Below, one piece after another: positions 55,235 to 64,000 of a DNA stretch of 64,000 nt (within the stretch, counting starts at the first letter, position 1; each line of letters starts with the position of its first letter). The translations under genes were made by a program, and so were the position numbers. Source of the stretch: Acidobacteriota bacterium. Lineage in GTDB: Bacteria > Acidobacteriota > Terriglobia > Terriglobales > Acidobacteriaceae. Location: the NCBI GenBank assembly GCA_016196065.1, contig JACPYL010000008.1, forward strand, positions 124,001-188,000. Direction: 5' to 3'. The notes below the pieces were generated by a model, which saw only the letters and a list, made by a program, of their open reading frames with translations, was not told the DNA's origin and ran no database searches.

Positions 55235-55507
55235 ATGCCAAAGTACGTGATCGAGCGGGAAATCCCGAATGCCGGGAAGTTGAGCGCGCAGGATTTGAAG
55301 GGAATCTCGCAGACGTCATGCGGAGTGTTGCGCAATCTGGGACCGCAAATCCAGTGGGTCGAGAGCTTCGTCACCGATGACAAGATTTATTGCATTTACA
55401 TCGCGCCCAACGAAGAGATAATCCGCGAGCATGCCAAGCAGGGGGGATTTCCGGCGAACAGGGTTTCGGCAGTGCGCAACGTGATCAGTCCCACGACCGC
55501 GGAGTAA
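55235..55507 (+). CDS. DUF4242 (SCO4226-like) small protein
   Basis: A 90-residue protein from ATG 55235, preceded by GGGAGGGCG. The family features are visible: KYVIEREIPNAGKLSAQDLK at the start, WVESFVTDDKIYCIYIAPNE in the centre and IIREHAKQGGFPANRVSAVR near the end. Proteins of this family form a ferredoxin-like fold, and a Streptomyces member binds nickel. The function here is unknown. It is 10 bases upstream of murI, so probably one transcript. Confidence 0.9.
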   Translation: MPKYVIEREIPNAGKLSAQDLKGISQTSCGVLRNLGPQIQWVESFVTDDKIYCIYIAPNEEIIREHAKQGGFPANRVSAVRNVISPTTAE

Positions 55508-55516
55508 CGGCCTCCT

Positions 55517-56344
55517 GTGACTGCTTCCCGAAGACCAACGATCGGCGTATTTGATTCCGGCGTGGGCGGATTGACCGTCCTGCGCGCGCTACTGGGCCGC
55601 GTACCGGACGCTGACTATCTGTATTTCGGCGACTCGGCGCGCCTGCCGTACGGATCGAAGTCCGCGGCAACGGTGGCCCACTATGCCACGGGAGCGGCGC
55701 ATTTCTTGCAAGAACACGGCGCTGAGTTGCTGGTCATTGCCTGCAACACTGCGACGGCTCTCGCCCTCGACGAAATCAAAGCGGCAGCACAGGTGAAAGT
55801 CATCGGAGTAGTCGAACCGGGCGCTGAGGCCGCAGTTGCGGCCAGCCGCAAAAAGAAAGTCGTCGTCCTCGGCACCGAAGCCACCGTCGCCAGCCACGCT
55901 TACCGGCGCGCGCTGGAGAGTAAAGGAGTCGCCGCGACGGAGAAAGCGTGTCCCCTGTTTGTACCGCTCGTCGAAGAGGGCTGGACCGAGCACACTGTCA
56001 CCGAACAGGTGGCGCGAATTTATCTGTCGGAGGCGTTCGCAGACGACTCGCATGACGCAGATGTGCTGGTGCTGGGCTGCACGCACTATCCGCTAATCCA
56101 GCCTTTGCTGCGGCGAGTTGCGCCGGATCACATCACCATCGTGGATTCGGCAGAGTCGACGGCGCAGGCGGTCGCGGAAGAACTGCGGAAGTCGCCGCTC
56201 CACCTGCAGGGAGAGTCTGAAAAACGGGCGGTGCCGCGCCTCAAGTTCTTTGCCACTGATTCGGCGGAGAAGTTCAAGAAGATGGGGACGCGGTTTCTGG
56301 GACGCCCAGTCGAGGATGTGGTGCACGTGGACTTAAAGGAGTAG
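55517..56344 (+). CDS. murI: glutamate racemase
   Basis: Makes D-glutamate for peptidoglycan. The enzyme starts GTG 55517 and has IGVFDSGVGGLTVLRALL, YFGDSARLPYGSKSA, the first catalytic Cys in VIACNTATALALDE and the second in VLVLGCTHYPLIQPLL. Length 275 is normal. It follows DUF4242 by 10 bases and precedes the MOSC gene by seven, so the three are likely an operon. Confidence 0.96.
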   Translation: MTASRRPTIGVFDSGVGGLTVLRALLGRVPDADYLYFGDSARLPYGSKSAATVAHYATGAAHFLQEHGAELLVIACNTATALALDEIKAAAQVKVIGVVEPGAEAAVAASRKKKVVVLGTEATVASHAYRRALESKGVAATEKACPLFVPLVEEGWTEHTVTEQVARIYLSEAFADDSHDADVLVLGCTHYPLIQPLLRRVAPDHITIVDSAESTAQAVAEELRKSPLHLQGESEKRAVPRLKFFATDSAEKFKKMGTRFLGRPVEDVVHVDLKE

Positions 56345-56351
56345 GAACAGA

Positions 56352-57143
56352 TTGAAAGTGGTCGGCAAGATCGAGAGTCTCTGGCGATACCCGGTCAAGA
56401 GCATGCGCGGCGAGGAGTTGCAGGAAGCCTTTGTCGGGTTTCCTGGCGTCTACGGTGACCGTTTGTATGCCTTTCGGAGCGCGGCATCCCCGCCAGGATT
56501 CCCCTGGCTGACGGCACGCGAGCAGGAAGCGATGCTGCTGTATCGGCCCCGCTACCGGCATTCCGAGCGCACGCTCCAGCCGGATAACCTCGCGGAAGCG
56601 GAAGCGCTCGGGTCTGGCCTCACGCCGGTCTATGGGGAACTCTCCGATCTCATGGTGGACGTCGATACACCGGCAGGAGAACGGTTCGCCATTGATGATC
56701 CCAAGCTGATGAGCCTGCTGCGCGAAGGCATCGCAGAGAAACATGAACTGACGCTACTTCGATCCCACCGGGCAATGACAGACTGCCGCCCTATCTCGAT
56801 CTTTTCCATCCAAACCGCACGCGCGCTGAGCCAGGAGTTAGGAATCGACGTGGACAAGCGGCGATTCCGCGCCAATCTTTATGTCGATCTTGAATCGGAA
56901 AAAGGTTTCGGTGAAGACGAGTTCGTGGGCCGGACCTTACGGATTGGTACAAGAGCGGCAGTCGCAGTGCTAAATCGCGACTCCCGCTGCAAGATCATCA
57001 CACTCGATCCCGACACCGCGCAGCCTGGTCCCGAGTTGATGAAGCGGCTGGCTCGCGACCATGAAGGCCAGGCCGGGGTCTACGGAGCAGTTCTGGTGGA
57101 GGGAACCATACGGCCAGGCGACGAGATCACGCTGTCGGATTGA
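56352..57143 (+). CDS. MOSC domain protein
   Basis: A 263-residue protein beginning at TTG 56352. The N-terminal MOSC_N beta-barrel (KIESLWRYPVKSMRGEELQE) and the C-terminal MOSC domain (about 120-260) are present; the conserved cysteine lies in LNRDSRCKIITLDPDT. MOSC proteins handle sulfur or N-hydroxylated substrates through a molybdenum-cofactor-type site, as in YiiM/YcbX and the mARC family. The precise substrate is unknown. It closes the murI transcript. Confidence 0.88.
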   Translation: MKVVGKIESLWRYPVKSMRGEELQEAFVGFPGVYGDRLYAFRSAASPPGFPWLTAREQEAMLLYRPRYRHSERTLQPDNLAEAEALGSGLTPVYGELSDLMVDVDTPAGERFAIDDPKLMSLLREGIAEKHELTLLRSHRAMTDCRPISIFSIQTARALSQELGIDVDKRRFRANLYVDLESEKGFGEDEFVGRTLRIGTRAAVAVLNRDSRCKIITLDPDTAQPGPELMKRLARDHEGQAGVYGAVLVEGTIRPGDEITLSD

Positions 57144-57213
57144 GGCAGGATCACTGCCTCGCCACTGCTGCTCCAATCAGTGCGCGCTTCACAACACGAT
57201 GGCGCAACAAAAA

Positions 57214-57231
57214 CGGCCGCTTGCGCGGCCG
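57214..57231. terminator. bidirectional intrinsic terminator
   Basis: CGGCCGC/GCGGCCG stem (57214-57220 with 57225-57231, loop TTGC). On the minus strand it is followed by UUUUUG, which fits the end of tonB; on the plus strand it ends CTCTTTAATT after the MOSC gene. Confidence 0.75.
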
Positions 57232-57256
57232 CTCTTTAATTCTAAAGATCTGAATG

Positions 57257-58273
57257 CTAGTACAGCCGGAAATTTACCTGGACTGAAATCAGGACGTTGA
57301 CGGGCTTGCCGTCTTTGGTGGCGGGATCAAAACGCCATTTCCTGACTGCTTCAATCGCTTTTTCGTCCAGACCAAGACCAAGTGTATTCGTGACTTTGAT
57401 GTCATGCGCCAGACCGTCTGGTCCAACGACGACGGAAAGTACGCAGGTGCCCTGATACTTCGCTTTGCGGGCTTCTTCGGAATACTCAGGTTCGGGATCG
57501 TAAATCAGCTTCGGGGCTGCAACACCGTTGCCAACGCGGAATACACCGCCGCCGGTGCCGCCACCGCGGCCTTCACCGAATCCGGGGCCAGTACCCATCC
57601 CAACACCACCGCCTGATCCGGAGCCGATGCCTGCACCGGAACCCACTCCGTTTGAGGGGGGCGCCGTAGAGTGCGAAAGAGGATCTCCCAAGTTTGGGAG
57701 AGTGAGCTGCGCCAACTTCACGTCTGGCGCCATCACTACGGTCGCTTCCTTGGGCAGGATCGGATGCTGATTACGGATCACTGCGGCCGGCGGAGTGAAC
57801 TGTTCCAAAGCCTTCTTTGGCAGGCGTCCCTGTGAAGCTTGAATTTTGTCGCGATCGCCGCCACCGCCACCACCGCCCGAAATCTTTTTCGAAGGCTCCA
57901 AGGTCGGAATGCCGTCCGGAGCAAGCAGCACGATTGTTTCCTGGGGCTTCAGTTCAGTGACCACTCTGCGCGCAAATAGTGCGCCGCTAATGATGATCGC
58001 CACGGCGATGATGTGAACGACCGTCGATCCCAGAGCGCCTCGAGACTTGTAGTTCCCGTAGAGCCCCCAAATGTCCCGCACTGGAACTGGCTTCGAGGTC
58101 AATACCAGAGGCGGCAACTTCTTCGGGAAGAAGAAATCATCCAAGCCCTGAAAAAGTCTCTTGTAAAGGGGGCCGTCTAGAATTTCATCTTTCAGGAGGA
58201 GATTGAGCGTGGGCTCAGGGGCTGCAGGACTGGCCAGCTCTTGCGGATTCCGCGGGATTTCGATGTCGGCCAT
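57257..58273 (-). CDS. TonB-family energy transducer
   Basis: A 338-residue protein: cytoplasmic N-terminus of about 85 residues, one membrane helix (VVHIIAVAIIISGALFARRV), a Gly-rich periplasmic spacer (GGGGGGGDRDK; GSGAGIGSGSGGGVGMGTGP) and the TonB C-terminal domain (KLIYDPEPEYSEEARKAKYQ; VRKWRFDPATKDGKPVNVLI). It couples the proton-motive force to outer-membrane receptors, perhaps including the Oar-like one at 40758-44204. The Gly spacer in place of Pro-Lys repeats is unusual but seen in Acidobacteria. No exbB or exbD genes adjoin it. Confidence 0.92.
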   Translation of the reverse strand: MADIEIPRNPQELASPAAPEPTLNLLLKDEILDGPLYKRLFQGLDDFFFPKKLPPLVLTSKPVPVRDIWGLYGNYKSRGALGSTVVHIIAVAIIISGALFARRVVTELKPQETIVLLAPDGIPTLEPSKKISGGGGGGGDRDKIQASQGRLPKKALEQFTPPAAVIRNQHPILPKEATVVMAPDVKLAQLTLPNLGDPLSHSTAPPSNGVGSGAGIGSGSGGGVGMGTGPGFGEGRGGGTGGGVFRVGNGVAAPKLIYDPEPEYSEEARKAKYQGTCVLSVVVGPDGLAHDIKVTNTLGLGLDEKAIEAVRKWRFDPATKDGKPVNVLISVQVNFRLY

Positions 58274-58429
58274 ATTTTCCGAGGAAGCTGCCCCGCGTCA
58301 AAACAAGGGCAGAGCATTGCTTTCTATTCCCTTAGATGCGCGAACTGTCCGCTATGACAAAAATTGTACACGCTTTTTCTCAAAGCGATACAGTACTTTT
58401 TGCATACGGACGGTTGTTCCCGTCTCCAA

Positions 58430-58458
58430 TAGACGTGTCCTTCTGCGCTCCCTATAAT
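58430..58458 (+). promoter_or_regulatory. candidate sigma-70 promoter of ileS
   Basis: TAGACG and TATAAT are 17 bases apart, the -10 exact. The leader to GTG 58492 is only about 25-30 bases, leaving no room for a T-box. Confidence 0.6.
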
Positions 58459-58491
58459 GAAAAGATTCAATCATTTGGGAGAATCCAGCTA

Positions 58492-61332
58492 GTGCCGAGC
58501 GAGTTCAAATCCACCCTCAACCTGCCTAAAACCGACTTCTCAATGAAGGCAAATCTTCCCGTCAACGAGCCCAAGATGCTGGCTCGCTGGGAAGAGATGG
58601 CCCTCTACGAGCGTGTGCGAACGGCTCGCAAGGGATCGCCTGTTTACCTGTTGCATGACGGCCCTCCCTATACCAGCGGCCCCATCCACCTCGGCACCGC
58701 CATGAACAAGTGCCTGAAGGACTTCATCGTGAAGTCCAAAACCATGTCGGGCATGGACGCGCCCTATGTGCCGGGATGGGACTGTCATGGACTGCCCATC
58801 GAAATCAAAGTCGACAAAGAACTCGGCGGCAAGAAGCTCCAGATGCGGCCGAACGACGTGCGCGCGGAATGTCGCAAGTACGCGCAAAAATATCTCGATC
58901 TGCAGCGCCAGCAGTTCAAGCGCATCGGCGTCTTCGGACGCTTCGACGATCCCTACGTCACCATGAATCCGCAATACGAGTCGGTCGTGCTCGAGACATT
59001 TTTCTCGTTCTACGAAAACAACTTCGTCTACAAAGGGCTGCGTGCCGTCTACTGGTGCATGCACGACGAAACTGCGCTTGCCGAAGCGGAAGTCGAGTAC
59101 GAGAACCACACCAGTTCGACCGTCTGGGTGAAGTATTCCCTGCTCGACGATCCCGCTGGAATAGACGCGTCACTGGCCGGAAAGAAAGCGTCGACGATCA
59201 TCTGGACGACCACTCCGTGGACGCTGCCGGCATCGATGGCGGTCGCATTCCATCCGGATGAAGAGTACGTAGCGCTGGAGTCTGGCGGCGAAGTGTACAT
59301 CGTCGCTTCGAAGCTGGCGAAAGATGCGGCTGAAAAGTGCGGCCTCGCCAACCCTCGCGAACTCGCTCACTTCCCTGGGCGAAAGATGGAGCGGCTGAAC
59401 TTCCAGCATCCATTTCTCGATCGCAAAGTCCTGGGCGTGCTGGCCGATTACGTCACTATGGATACGGGCACGGGCGTTGTTCATACCGCTCCGTCGCATG
59501 GTGCGGAGGATTTCATCACGGGCGTGAAGTATGGCCTCGACGCGACCAGCAACGTCGACGAAAAAGGCATCCTGCGCAACGGACTGCCGGAATACACAGG
59601 CAAGCGAGTGTGGGAGGCGAATGCGCCGATCATAGAACTGGTGAAGAGCCGCGGGGCTCTGCTGCATACGGAAAAGACGGAACATTCCTATCCGCATTGC
59701 TGGCGTTGCCACAACCCGGTCATTTTCCGCGCGACCGAGCAATGGTTCATCTCGATGGAAACGCCGATGCCGGATGGAAAGTCGAAAGCGGACACGCTGC
59801 GCACCCGGACACTGGAGCGAATCAAGGATGTGAAGTGGGATCCGGCGTGGGGCGAAGAACGCCTTTCGAACATGATCCAGACTCGGCCCGACTGGTGTAT
59901 CTCGCGGCAACGAGTGTGGGGCGTGCCGATCGCAGTCTTCCTGTGCGAATCATGCGGCAAGCCGTTGAATGATCATGCGGTGAATCGCAAAGTGGTGGAA
60001 CTGTTCGCGCGCGCGGGGGCCGATGCGTGGTTCACGTCCGAGCCAGACACGATTGTTCCGACGGGAACGAAATGCGCTCATTGCAGTGGCACGAAGTTCG
60101 AAAAAGAAACGGACATCTTCGACGTGTGGCTGGAGTCGGGCGCGAGCTACCTGACTCTCCGTGCGGCAGACCCGCAAAATCCGTGGCCTGCGGATCTTTA
60201 TCTCGAAGGCGGCGACCAGTATCGCGGATGGTTTCAGTCTTCCCTGCTGTGCGCGATGGGAACTCACGCCACGCCGCCGTTTCGCGGCGTCGTCACACCG
60301 GGGTGGACGCTGGACGAAAAAGGCCAGGCGATGTCGAAGTCGCGTGGCAACGATGTCGATCCGGTCGATATCGCAAATCGACTCGGCGGCGAGATTGTGC
60401 GGCTGTGGACGGCTTCGGTCGATTTCCGCGAAGACGTGGTTGGGTCCGAAGCGCTGATGCAGCGGGTAGGCGAGAACTACAAGAAAATCCGTAACACGTT
60501 CCGCTACATCCTGAGCAATCTGTACGATTTCGATCCGCAGAAAGACTCGGTGCCCTTCGGCGAGATGGAAGTGCTCGACCAGTACATGCTGCGGCAGACC
60601 TCCGCGTTCGCGAACGATGTCAGGAAGTCGTATGACGACTTTGCATTTCACAGGATTTATCACCGGGTGAATCATTTCTGCATCGTGGACTTGAGCGCGT
60701 TTTACTTCGATGTGCTCAAAGACCGCTTCTACATTTCCGCTCCCAAGTCGCTCGGCCGGCGTTCGGCGCAGACTGCGGTCTGGCGGATTGGAGAGGCACT
60801 GGCGCGTTTGCTGGCGCCGATCCTGACGTTCATGTCGGAGGAGATCTGGGAGCATCTGCCGAAGATTGCGAGCCGGGAAGAGAGCGTGCACCTGGCGATG
60901 TTTCCGGCGACGTCCGACATCCTGGGCGCGGGCGCTACCCCGCACAGCGAACAACAGGATCAGGATTGGGCGGCCTTGCGGTCAGTGCGTGACGAAGTCC
61001 TGAAGGCGCTCGAAGAGGCACGCAACCAGAAACTCATCGGAACGGGACTCGAGGCGCAGGTCGCAATCACGGCGGCGGATCCGATGTTCTCGCTCTTGAA
61101 ACGTTACGAGGGAGAATTGCGGTATCTGTTCATCGTTTCGGCGGCGAGCGTTGTGCAAGGTTCGGGCAATGGCAGCAGCGGAGTCCAAGTCGCAGTGAAA
61201 AAGGCCGACGGCACGAAGTGCGAGCGCTGCTGGAACTACTCGACTCGGGTTGGTGAGGATAAGACCTATCCGACCGCGTGCGAGCGCTGTAGCGCCGTGC
61301 TAAATGTGATTGATGTGGGGACAGGTCTCTGA
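58492..61332 (+). CDS. ileS: isoleucyl-tRNA synthetase
   Basis: A 946-residue class I synthetase. The HIGH-type motif is PIHLGTAMNK, the KMSKS loop is GQAMSKSRGNDVD, the editing domain is present and the C-terminal zinc finger (CERCWNYSTR, CERCSAVL) is intact. GTG at 58492 follows GGGAGA and the promoter at 58430; the open frame from 58336 has no homology. The last six codons (DVGTGL and stop) come from a 25-base inverted repeat that begins at 61315 and extends past the gene. Confidence 0.96.
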   Translation: MPSEFKSTLNLPKTDFSMKANLPVNEPKMLARWEEMALYERVRTARKGSPVYLLHDGPPYTSGPIHLGTAMNKCLKDFIVKSKTMSGMDAPYVPGWDCHGLPIEIKVDKELGGKKLQMRPNDVRAECRKYAQKYLDLQRQQFKRIGVFGRFDDPYVTMNPQYESVVLETFFSFYENNFVYKGLRAVYWCMHDETALAEAEVEYENHTSSTVWVKYSLLDDPAGIDASLAGKKASTIIWTTTPWTLPASMAVAFHPDEEYVALESGGEVYIVASKLAKDAAEKCGLANPRELAHFPGRKMERLNFQHPFLDRKVLGVLADYVTMDTGTGVVHTAPSHGAEDFITGVKYGLDATSNVDEKGILRNGLPEYTGKRVWEANAPIIELVKSRGALLHTEKTEHSYPHCWRCHNPVIFRATEQWFISMETPMPDGKSKADTLRTRTLERIKDVKWDPAWGEERLSNMIQTRPDWCISRQRVWGVPIAVFLCESCGKPLNDHAVNRKVVELFARAGADAWFTSEPDTIVPTGTKCAHCSGTKFEKETDIFDVWLESGASYLTLRAADPQNPWPADLYLEGGDQYRGWFQSSLLCAMGTHATPPFRGVVTPGWTLDEKGQAMSKSRGNDVDPVDIANRLGGEIVRLWTASVDFREDVVGSEALMQRVGENYKKIRNTFRYILSNLYDFDPQKDSVPFGEMEVLDQYMLRQTSAFANDVRKSYDDFAFHRIYHRVNHFCIVDLSAFYFDVLKDRFYISAPKSLGRRSAQTAVWRIGEALARLLAPILTFMSEEIWEHLPKIASREESVHLAMFPATSDILGAGATPHSEQQDQDWAALRSVRDEVLKALEEARNQKLIGTGLEAQVAITAADPMFSLLKRYEGELRYLFIVSAASVVQGSGNGSSGVQVAVKKADGTKCERCWNYSTRVGEDKTYPTACERCSAVLNVIDVGTGL

Positions 61333-61425
61333 CCTGTCCCGGCCCGCAGGGCCGCCATTTTTTATTGCACAGTAAAAAACTGCTGAGCATGGCTCGGCAT
61401 GGACAGGTCAGAGACCTGTCCCCAC
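61315..61425. repeat. perfect 25-base inverted repeat around an ileS 3' terminator
   Basis: The arms 61315-61339 and 61401-61425 are perfect reverse complements, and each arm is itself nearly palindromic (GGACAGGTC/GACCTGTCC around TCT). Between them lies CGGCCC-GCA-GGGCCG followed by a T6 run, a terminator-like hairpin. The left arm covers the ileS stop. Confidence 0.75.
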
Positions 61426-61463
61426 GTTTTAGTTGAGTGTCTAAGACAGGGGTTCTGCTGTTC

Positions 61464-61949
61464 ATGCGTAAGTATCATTTTCTGATTGCGGTGATCGTGA
61501 TTGCGTTGGATCGCGTCACCAAAATAACGATCGCTCGCCGGTTGTCGTTTCACGACAATATTCGAGTGATCCCAGGATTCTTCAGCATCATCCACACCGA
61601 GAACCGGGGCGCTGCATTTGGGCTCTTCGCGGACTCGCCTTCGCAATGGAAGGTCGGCGTGCTGATTCTGTTCTCGCTGATCGCGTTATCGATCGTCTCG
61701 GTGCTGCTTTGGAAGACGAGCCACCGGTTCACGACCACCGGCATTGGTCTCTCGCTGATTCTAGGCGGCGCGATCGGGAACTTGTGGGATCGCGTGGTCA
61801 GCGGGCACGTCGTGGATTTTCTGCTGCTCTATGTCGGGCAGCATCAGTGGCCGGCCTTCAACGTGGCGGACAGTGCGATTGTGGTGGGCGCGGTGCTGCT
61901 GGTGATTGAGATTTTGTTTGCAAAGCCAACGACGCATACGACGGTGTGA
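61464..61949 (+). CDS. lspA: lipoprotein signal peptidase
   Basis: LspA is the membrane aspartyl peptidase that removes lipoprotein signals. Four helices are visible; HTENRGAAFGLFADS, LGGAIGNLWDRVVSGHVVDF (catalytic Asp) and FNVADSAIVVGAVLLVIE (second Asp) are the family motifs. ATG 61464 gives 161 residues with the first helix starting at once (MRKYHFLIAVIVIALD), preferred to GTG 61437. Location right after ileS is the common ileS-lspA order. Confidence 0.95.
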   Translation: MRKYHFLIAVIVIALDRVTKITIARRLSFHDNIRVIPGFFSIIHTENRGAAFGLFADSPSQWKVGVLILFSLIALSIVSVLLWKTSHRFTTTGIGLSLILGGAIGNLWDRVVSGHVVDFLLLYVGQHQWPAFNVADSAIVVGAVLLVIEILFAKPTTHTTV

Positions 61950-62001
61950 GACCAAACTCCGCCAAGCACCTGCGTAAGCGAAGATAGGACGGGGCGCTGG
62001 C

Positions 62002-64000
62002 CTACGGCGTGCCGTACAGCCGCTGATACAGCGTTTCATTCCGCAAGATTGCCTGCACGTACTCGCGAGTCTCCGTAAACGGTATGGACTCCACGAATTC
62101 CTGTGGATCGCGGTAGTGTCCTTGTCCGAGCCAGTCGCCGACGCGGTCGCTGCCGGCGTTGTAGGCGGCGAGGGCGTATTCGAGTTGTCCGCCGTACTTG
62201 TCGACCATGGATTTGAAGTAGCGAGTCCCGAGTTGCATATTGACGGACGGCGTGTAGAGTTGGCTCGGGTTATAGCCTTTCAGCTTGATTTCTTTTGCGA
62301 CGTGCTTGCCGACGCTGGGAAGCAATTGCATCAGTCCAACGGCGTTGGCCCGTGACACGGCCATCGGATTGAATTCCGACTCCTGCCGGATCAGCGAAGC
62401 GACGAGGTAGGGACTGAGTCCGTTCTGCTGCGAGTATTTACGGAGATCGGTCCAATACGGTTTGGGAAAGAGTCCGTCCCAATAGGCACGTGGCAGTTCC
62501 GGTACGTCGACGGCAAAATAGTTAGGCTTGGCGCGCTTGAGAGTCTGAATGGCGCGGTTGTACTGGCCGCCATCCTGATAGATGCGGACGGTTTCGGACA
62601 GTGCCCACGATCCGCCGTCTTCGAGAGCGGCAGCCTGCAACTCGCGGACAGCAAGGTCTGCTAACGCGCCGTTCGAAAGCAATCGCGCACGCTGCAAACG
62701 GAGGTTCTCTTCAGGTGGCTCGCTGTCAGCGACCTTATCTTTTTGCGAAAGCGGAGGCACCCGGTCCAATAGAGCGTAATGATGCGCGACGTCGGCGCTT
62801 GCAGCCGGAAGATTCTTCAGACGCTGGCGGCCTAGTTCGGCGTAGTAGTAATTCAGAAAGCGCGACGTCAGCTTCTGGTAAAACGCTCTGGCCATAGCCG
62901 CGTCGCCATCTTCTTCGGCAACACGCGCGCGCCAGTAGAGCGCGGCCGGCACTTCATTGGAATCGGGATAGAGCGCGATCTGATCTTCAAATCCTTTGCG
63001 GGCTTCGTCGGCGCGGCCTTGCCGGAAACAGAGCCACGCGGTCTTCCAGTGCGCATAGCTGGCGCGAGGGGCGCTCGGAAAACGTTGTTGCAGTTCGCGG
63101 AAATGATCGATGGCGCGGTCGTAGTCGCGCTTGAGCAGATACATGTTCGCGGCTGAGAGCAGAGCTTGTTCCAGCCATGGGCTGGTGGGCCCGAACTGGC
63201 GAAGTTGCGCGAGGGAGCGCTGCACATCTTCGTCATCATTGCTGGAGCGGGCCGTTTCGTTGACCAGATACAGTCGCTGCGCTTCAGCATCTCCGGTTTG
63301 CGGTCCCATCGCGGTCAGGACCTGGCGGGCCTCGCGGCTCCGGTCATTCTTCAATAGAGAGCTGGCCAAAGCGAGTTGCAGGACAGGGCGTTCGGCTGGA
63401 GTCACTTCATCGAGCAGATCGCGGTACTCGTTGGCGGCGTCACTGTAGCGGCGCGCTTTGAACAAAAGGTCGGCACGAGTGCGGCGCTCGGTGAGGGTTC
63501 CGGTAATTTTCAGCTTGCGCAGTTCTGCTCCGGCGGCGTCGGACTCCGCACTCACCGGCAGGTTGTAGTAGACGTTGCGGAATGCGGTCGAAGCTTTTTC
63601 TTGCTGACCCAAGGTGGCGTAAGCTCGCCCGATGGCCAGTTCTAGATCGCTGCGCACCGGCTCACGGTCTTTTTCCAGTAAGGTGGCCGCTTCCTGCGCC
63701 CGGTTTTCTTTCATCAGCGCACTGGCGTAGACGAGATGCACGTCACGGGTGAGAAGAGAGTCAGAGAAATTTTTATTGAAATCGGCCAGAGTGGAAAGCG
63801 CTTCCGCGGTGTGTCCAGTCTCAAGGTAGGCGTCGCCCAGGTAGTAGGCCACGTAGTCGCCCAGTTCACTGGCGCCGGATTTCGAACGGTTCAGCGGATC
63901 AATCGCTCTCCCGTAGTCATGATCGAGCGAGCGAGCGTAGCCGACCACCAGCCAGGCTAAGGCGCCCGCGTCTTCCTTAGCGTGCTGGCGGGCGTAGGTT
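62002..64000 (-). CDS. soluble lytic transglycosylase with TPR array (5' end outside window)
   Basis: The frame is open through the window edge (reading TYARQHAKEDAGALAWL before the GTG at 63948), so the true start is upstream. Over 450 residues are TPR-type helical repeats (VAYYLGDAYLETGHTAEALS, AYATLGQQEKASTAFRNVYY) and the C-terminal part is the SLT domain: catalytic Glu in LIRQESEFNPMAVSRANAVG, then LMQLLPSVGKHVAKE, LGTRYFKSMVDKYGG and AAYNAGSDRVGDWL. It cleaves peptidoglycan glycan strands, like Slt70. It converges with lspA. Confidence 0.94.
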   Translation of the reverse strand, partial: TYARQHAKEDAGALAWLVVGYARSLDHDYGRAIDPLNRSKSGASELGDYVAYYLGDAYLETGHTAEALSTLADFNKNFSDSLLTRDVHLVYASALMKENRAQEAATLLEKDREPVRSDLELAIGRAYATLGQQEKASTAFRNVYYNLPVSAESDAAGAELRKLKITGTLTERRTRADLLFKARRYSDAANEYRDLLDEVTPAERPVLQLALASSLLKNDRSREARQVLTAMGPQTGDAEAQRLYLVNETARSSNDDEDVQRSLAQLRQFGPTSPWLEQALLSAANMYLLKRDYDRAIDHFRELQQRFPSAPRASYAHWKTAWLCFRQGRADEARKGFEDQIALYPDSNEVPAALYWRARVAEEDGDAAMARAFYQKLTSRFLNYYYAELGRQRLKNLPAASADVAHHYALLDRVPPLSQKDKVADSEPPEENLRLQRARLLSNGALADLAVRELQAAALEDGGSWALSETVRIYQDGGQYNRAIQTLKRAKPNYFAVDVPELPRAYWDGLFPKPYWTDLRKYSQQNGLSPYLVASLIRQESEFNPMAVSRANAVGLMQLLPSVGKHVAKEIKLKGYNPSQLYTPSVNMQLGTRYFKSMVDKYGGQLEYALAAYNAGSDRVGDWLGQGHYRDPQEFVESIPFTETREYVQAILRNETLYQRLYGTP

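Noticed and set aside
58336-58491. N-terminal extension of IleS
   Set aside because: It contains the -10 element TATAAT and does not resemble IleS; GTG 58492 fits with GGGAGA.

Overview
The window is a gene-dense, high-GC chromosomal segment from what is most probably an acidobacterium (Acidobacteriota, class Terriglobia, Koribacter/Sulfotelmatobacter-like). The evidence is a TPR-bearing Ser/Thr kinase, two VWFA-related proteins of the acidobacterial type, an Oar-like TonB-dependent receptor with a carboxypeptidase-regulatory N-terminal domain, a DUF3857/transglutaminase giant, many GTG/TTG starts, and numerous small palindromic intergenic elements. This assignment is an inference from gene content; no 16S rRNA is present. 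I see no tRNA, rRNA, CRISPR array, prophage or insertion sequence, and most of the window looks like core chromosome.

Layout. 1-5 kb: the 3' part of murA, a membrane Ser/Thr kinase and a Tat-exported MsrB. 5-9.5 kb: small secreted or unknown proteins and a cold-shock gene. 9.5-14.8 kb: a DUF3857-transglutaminase-TPR gene broken by a one-base frameshift, then a VOC protein and a DUF1801 protein. 14.8-22 kb: a MASE1-PAS-GGDEF-EAL sensor, pnp and rpsO, a zinc-ribbon protein and a stand-alone receiver. 22-28.4 kb: ftsB-like, a phosphohexomutase, cutA, a secreted heptad-repeat protein, a methyltransferase and a reverse-transsulfuration pair (mccB/mccA-like). 28.5-34.5 kb: two overlapping VWFA genes, DUF1015, and an amidase-GerMN pair. 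34.6-40.7 kb: PAS, Nudix, coiled-coil, a zinc ribbon without a usual start codon, a second cold-shock gene, a TolB-like propeller, rph and an M20 peptidase. 40.7-46.3 kb: the Oar-like receptor, MmcQ/YjbR, an esterase and a membrane protein with an HPD-less J-domain. 46.9-50.6 kb: PCYCGC-like, TPR, yvcK and glmU. 50.6-55.5 kb: a DMT exporter divergent from a CGNR regulator, a secreted protein, ftcD and DUF4242. 55.5-64 kb: murI, MOSC, tonB, ileS, lspA and a soluble-lytic-transglycosylase-like gene that runs off the window edge.

Themes. Cell-envelope genes recur (murA, ftsB, amidase, glmU, yvcK, murI, lspA, lytic transglycosylase), alongside RNA processing and translation (pnp, rpsO, rph, ileS, two csp). 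Between genes there are several families of inverted repeats that occur at least twice in this window. One overlaps and supplies the ileS stop codon. The observations most worth following up are the zinc-ribbon frame that continues directly in frame after the csp stop codon at 36317-36319, the J-domain lacking its HPD loop, the frameshifted transglutaminase gene, and the repeat-supplied 3' end of ileS.
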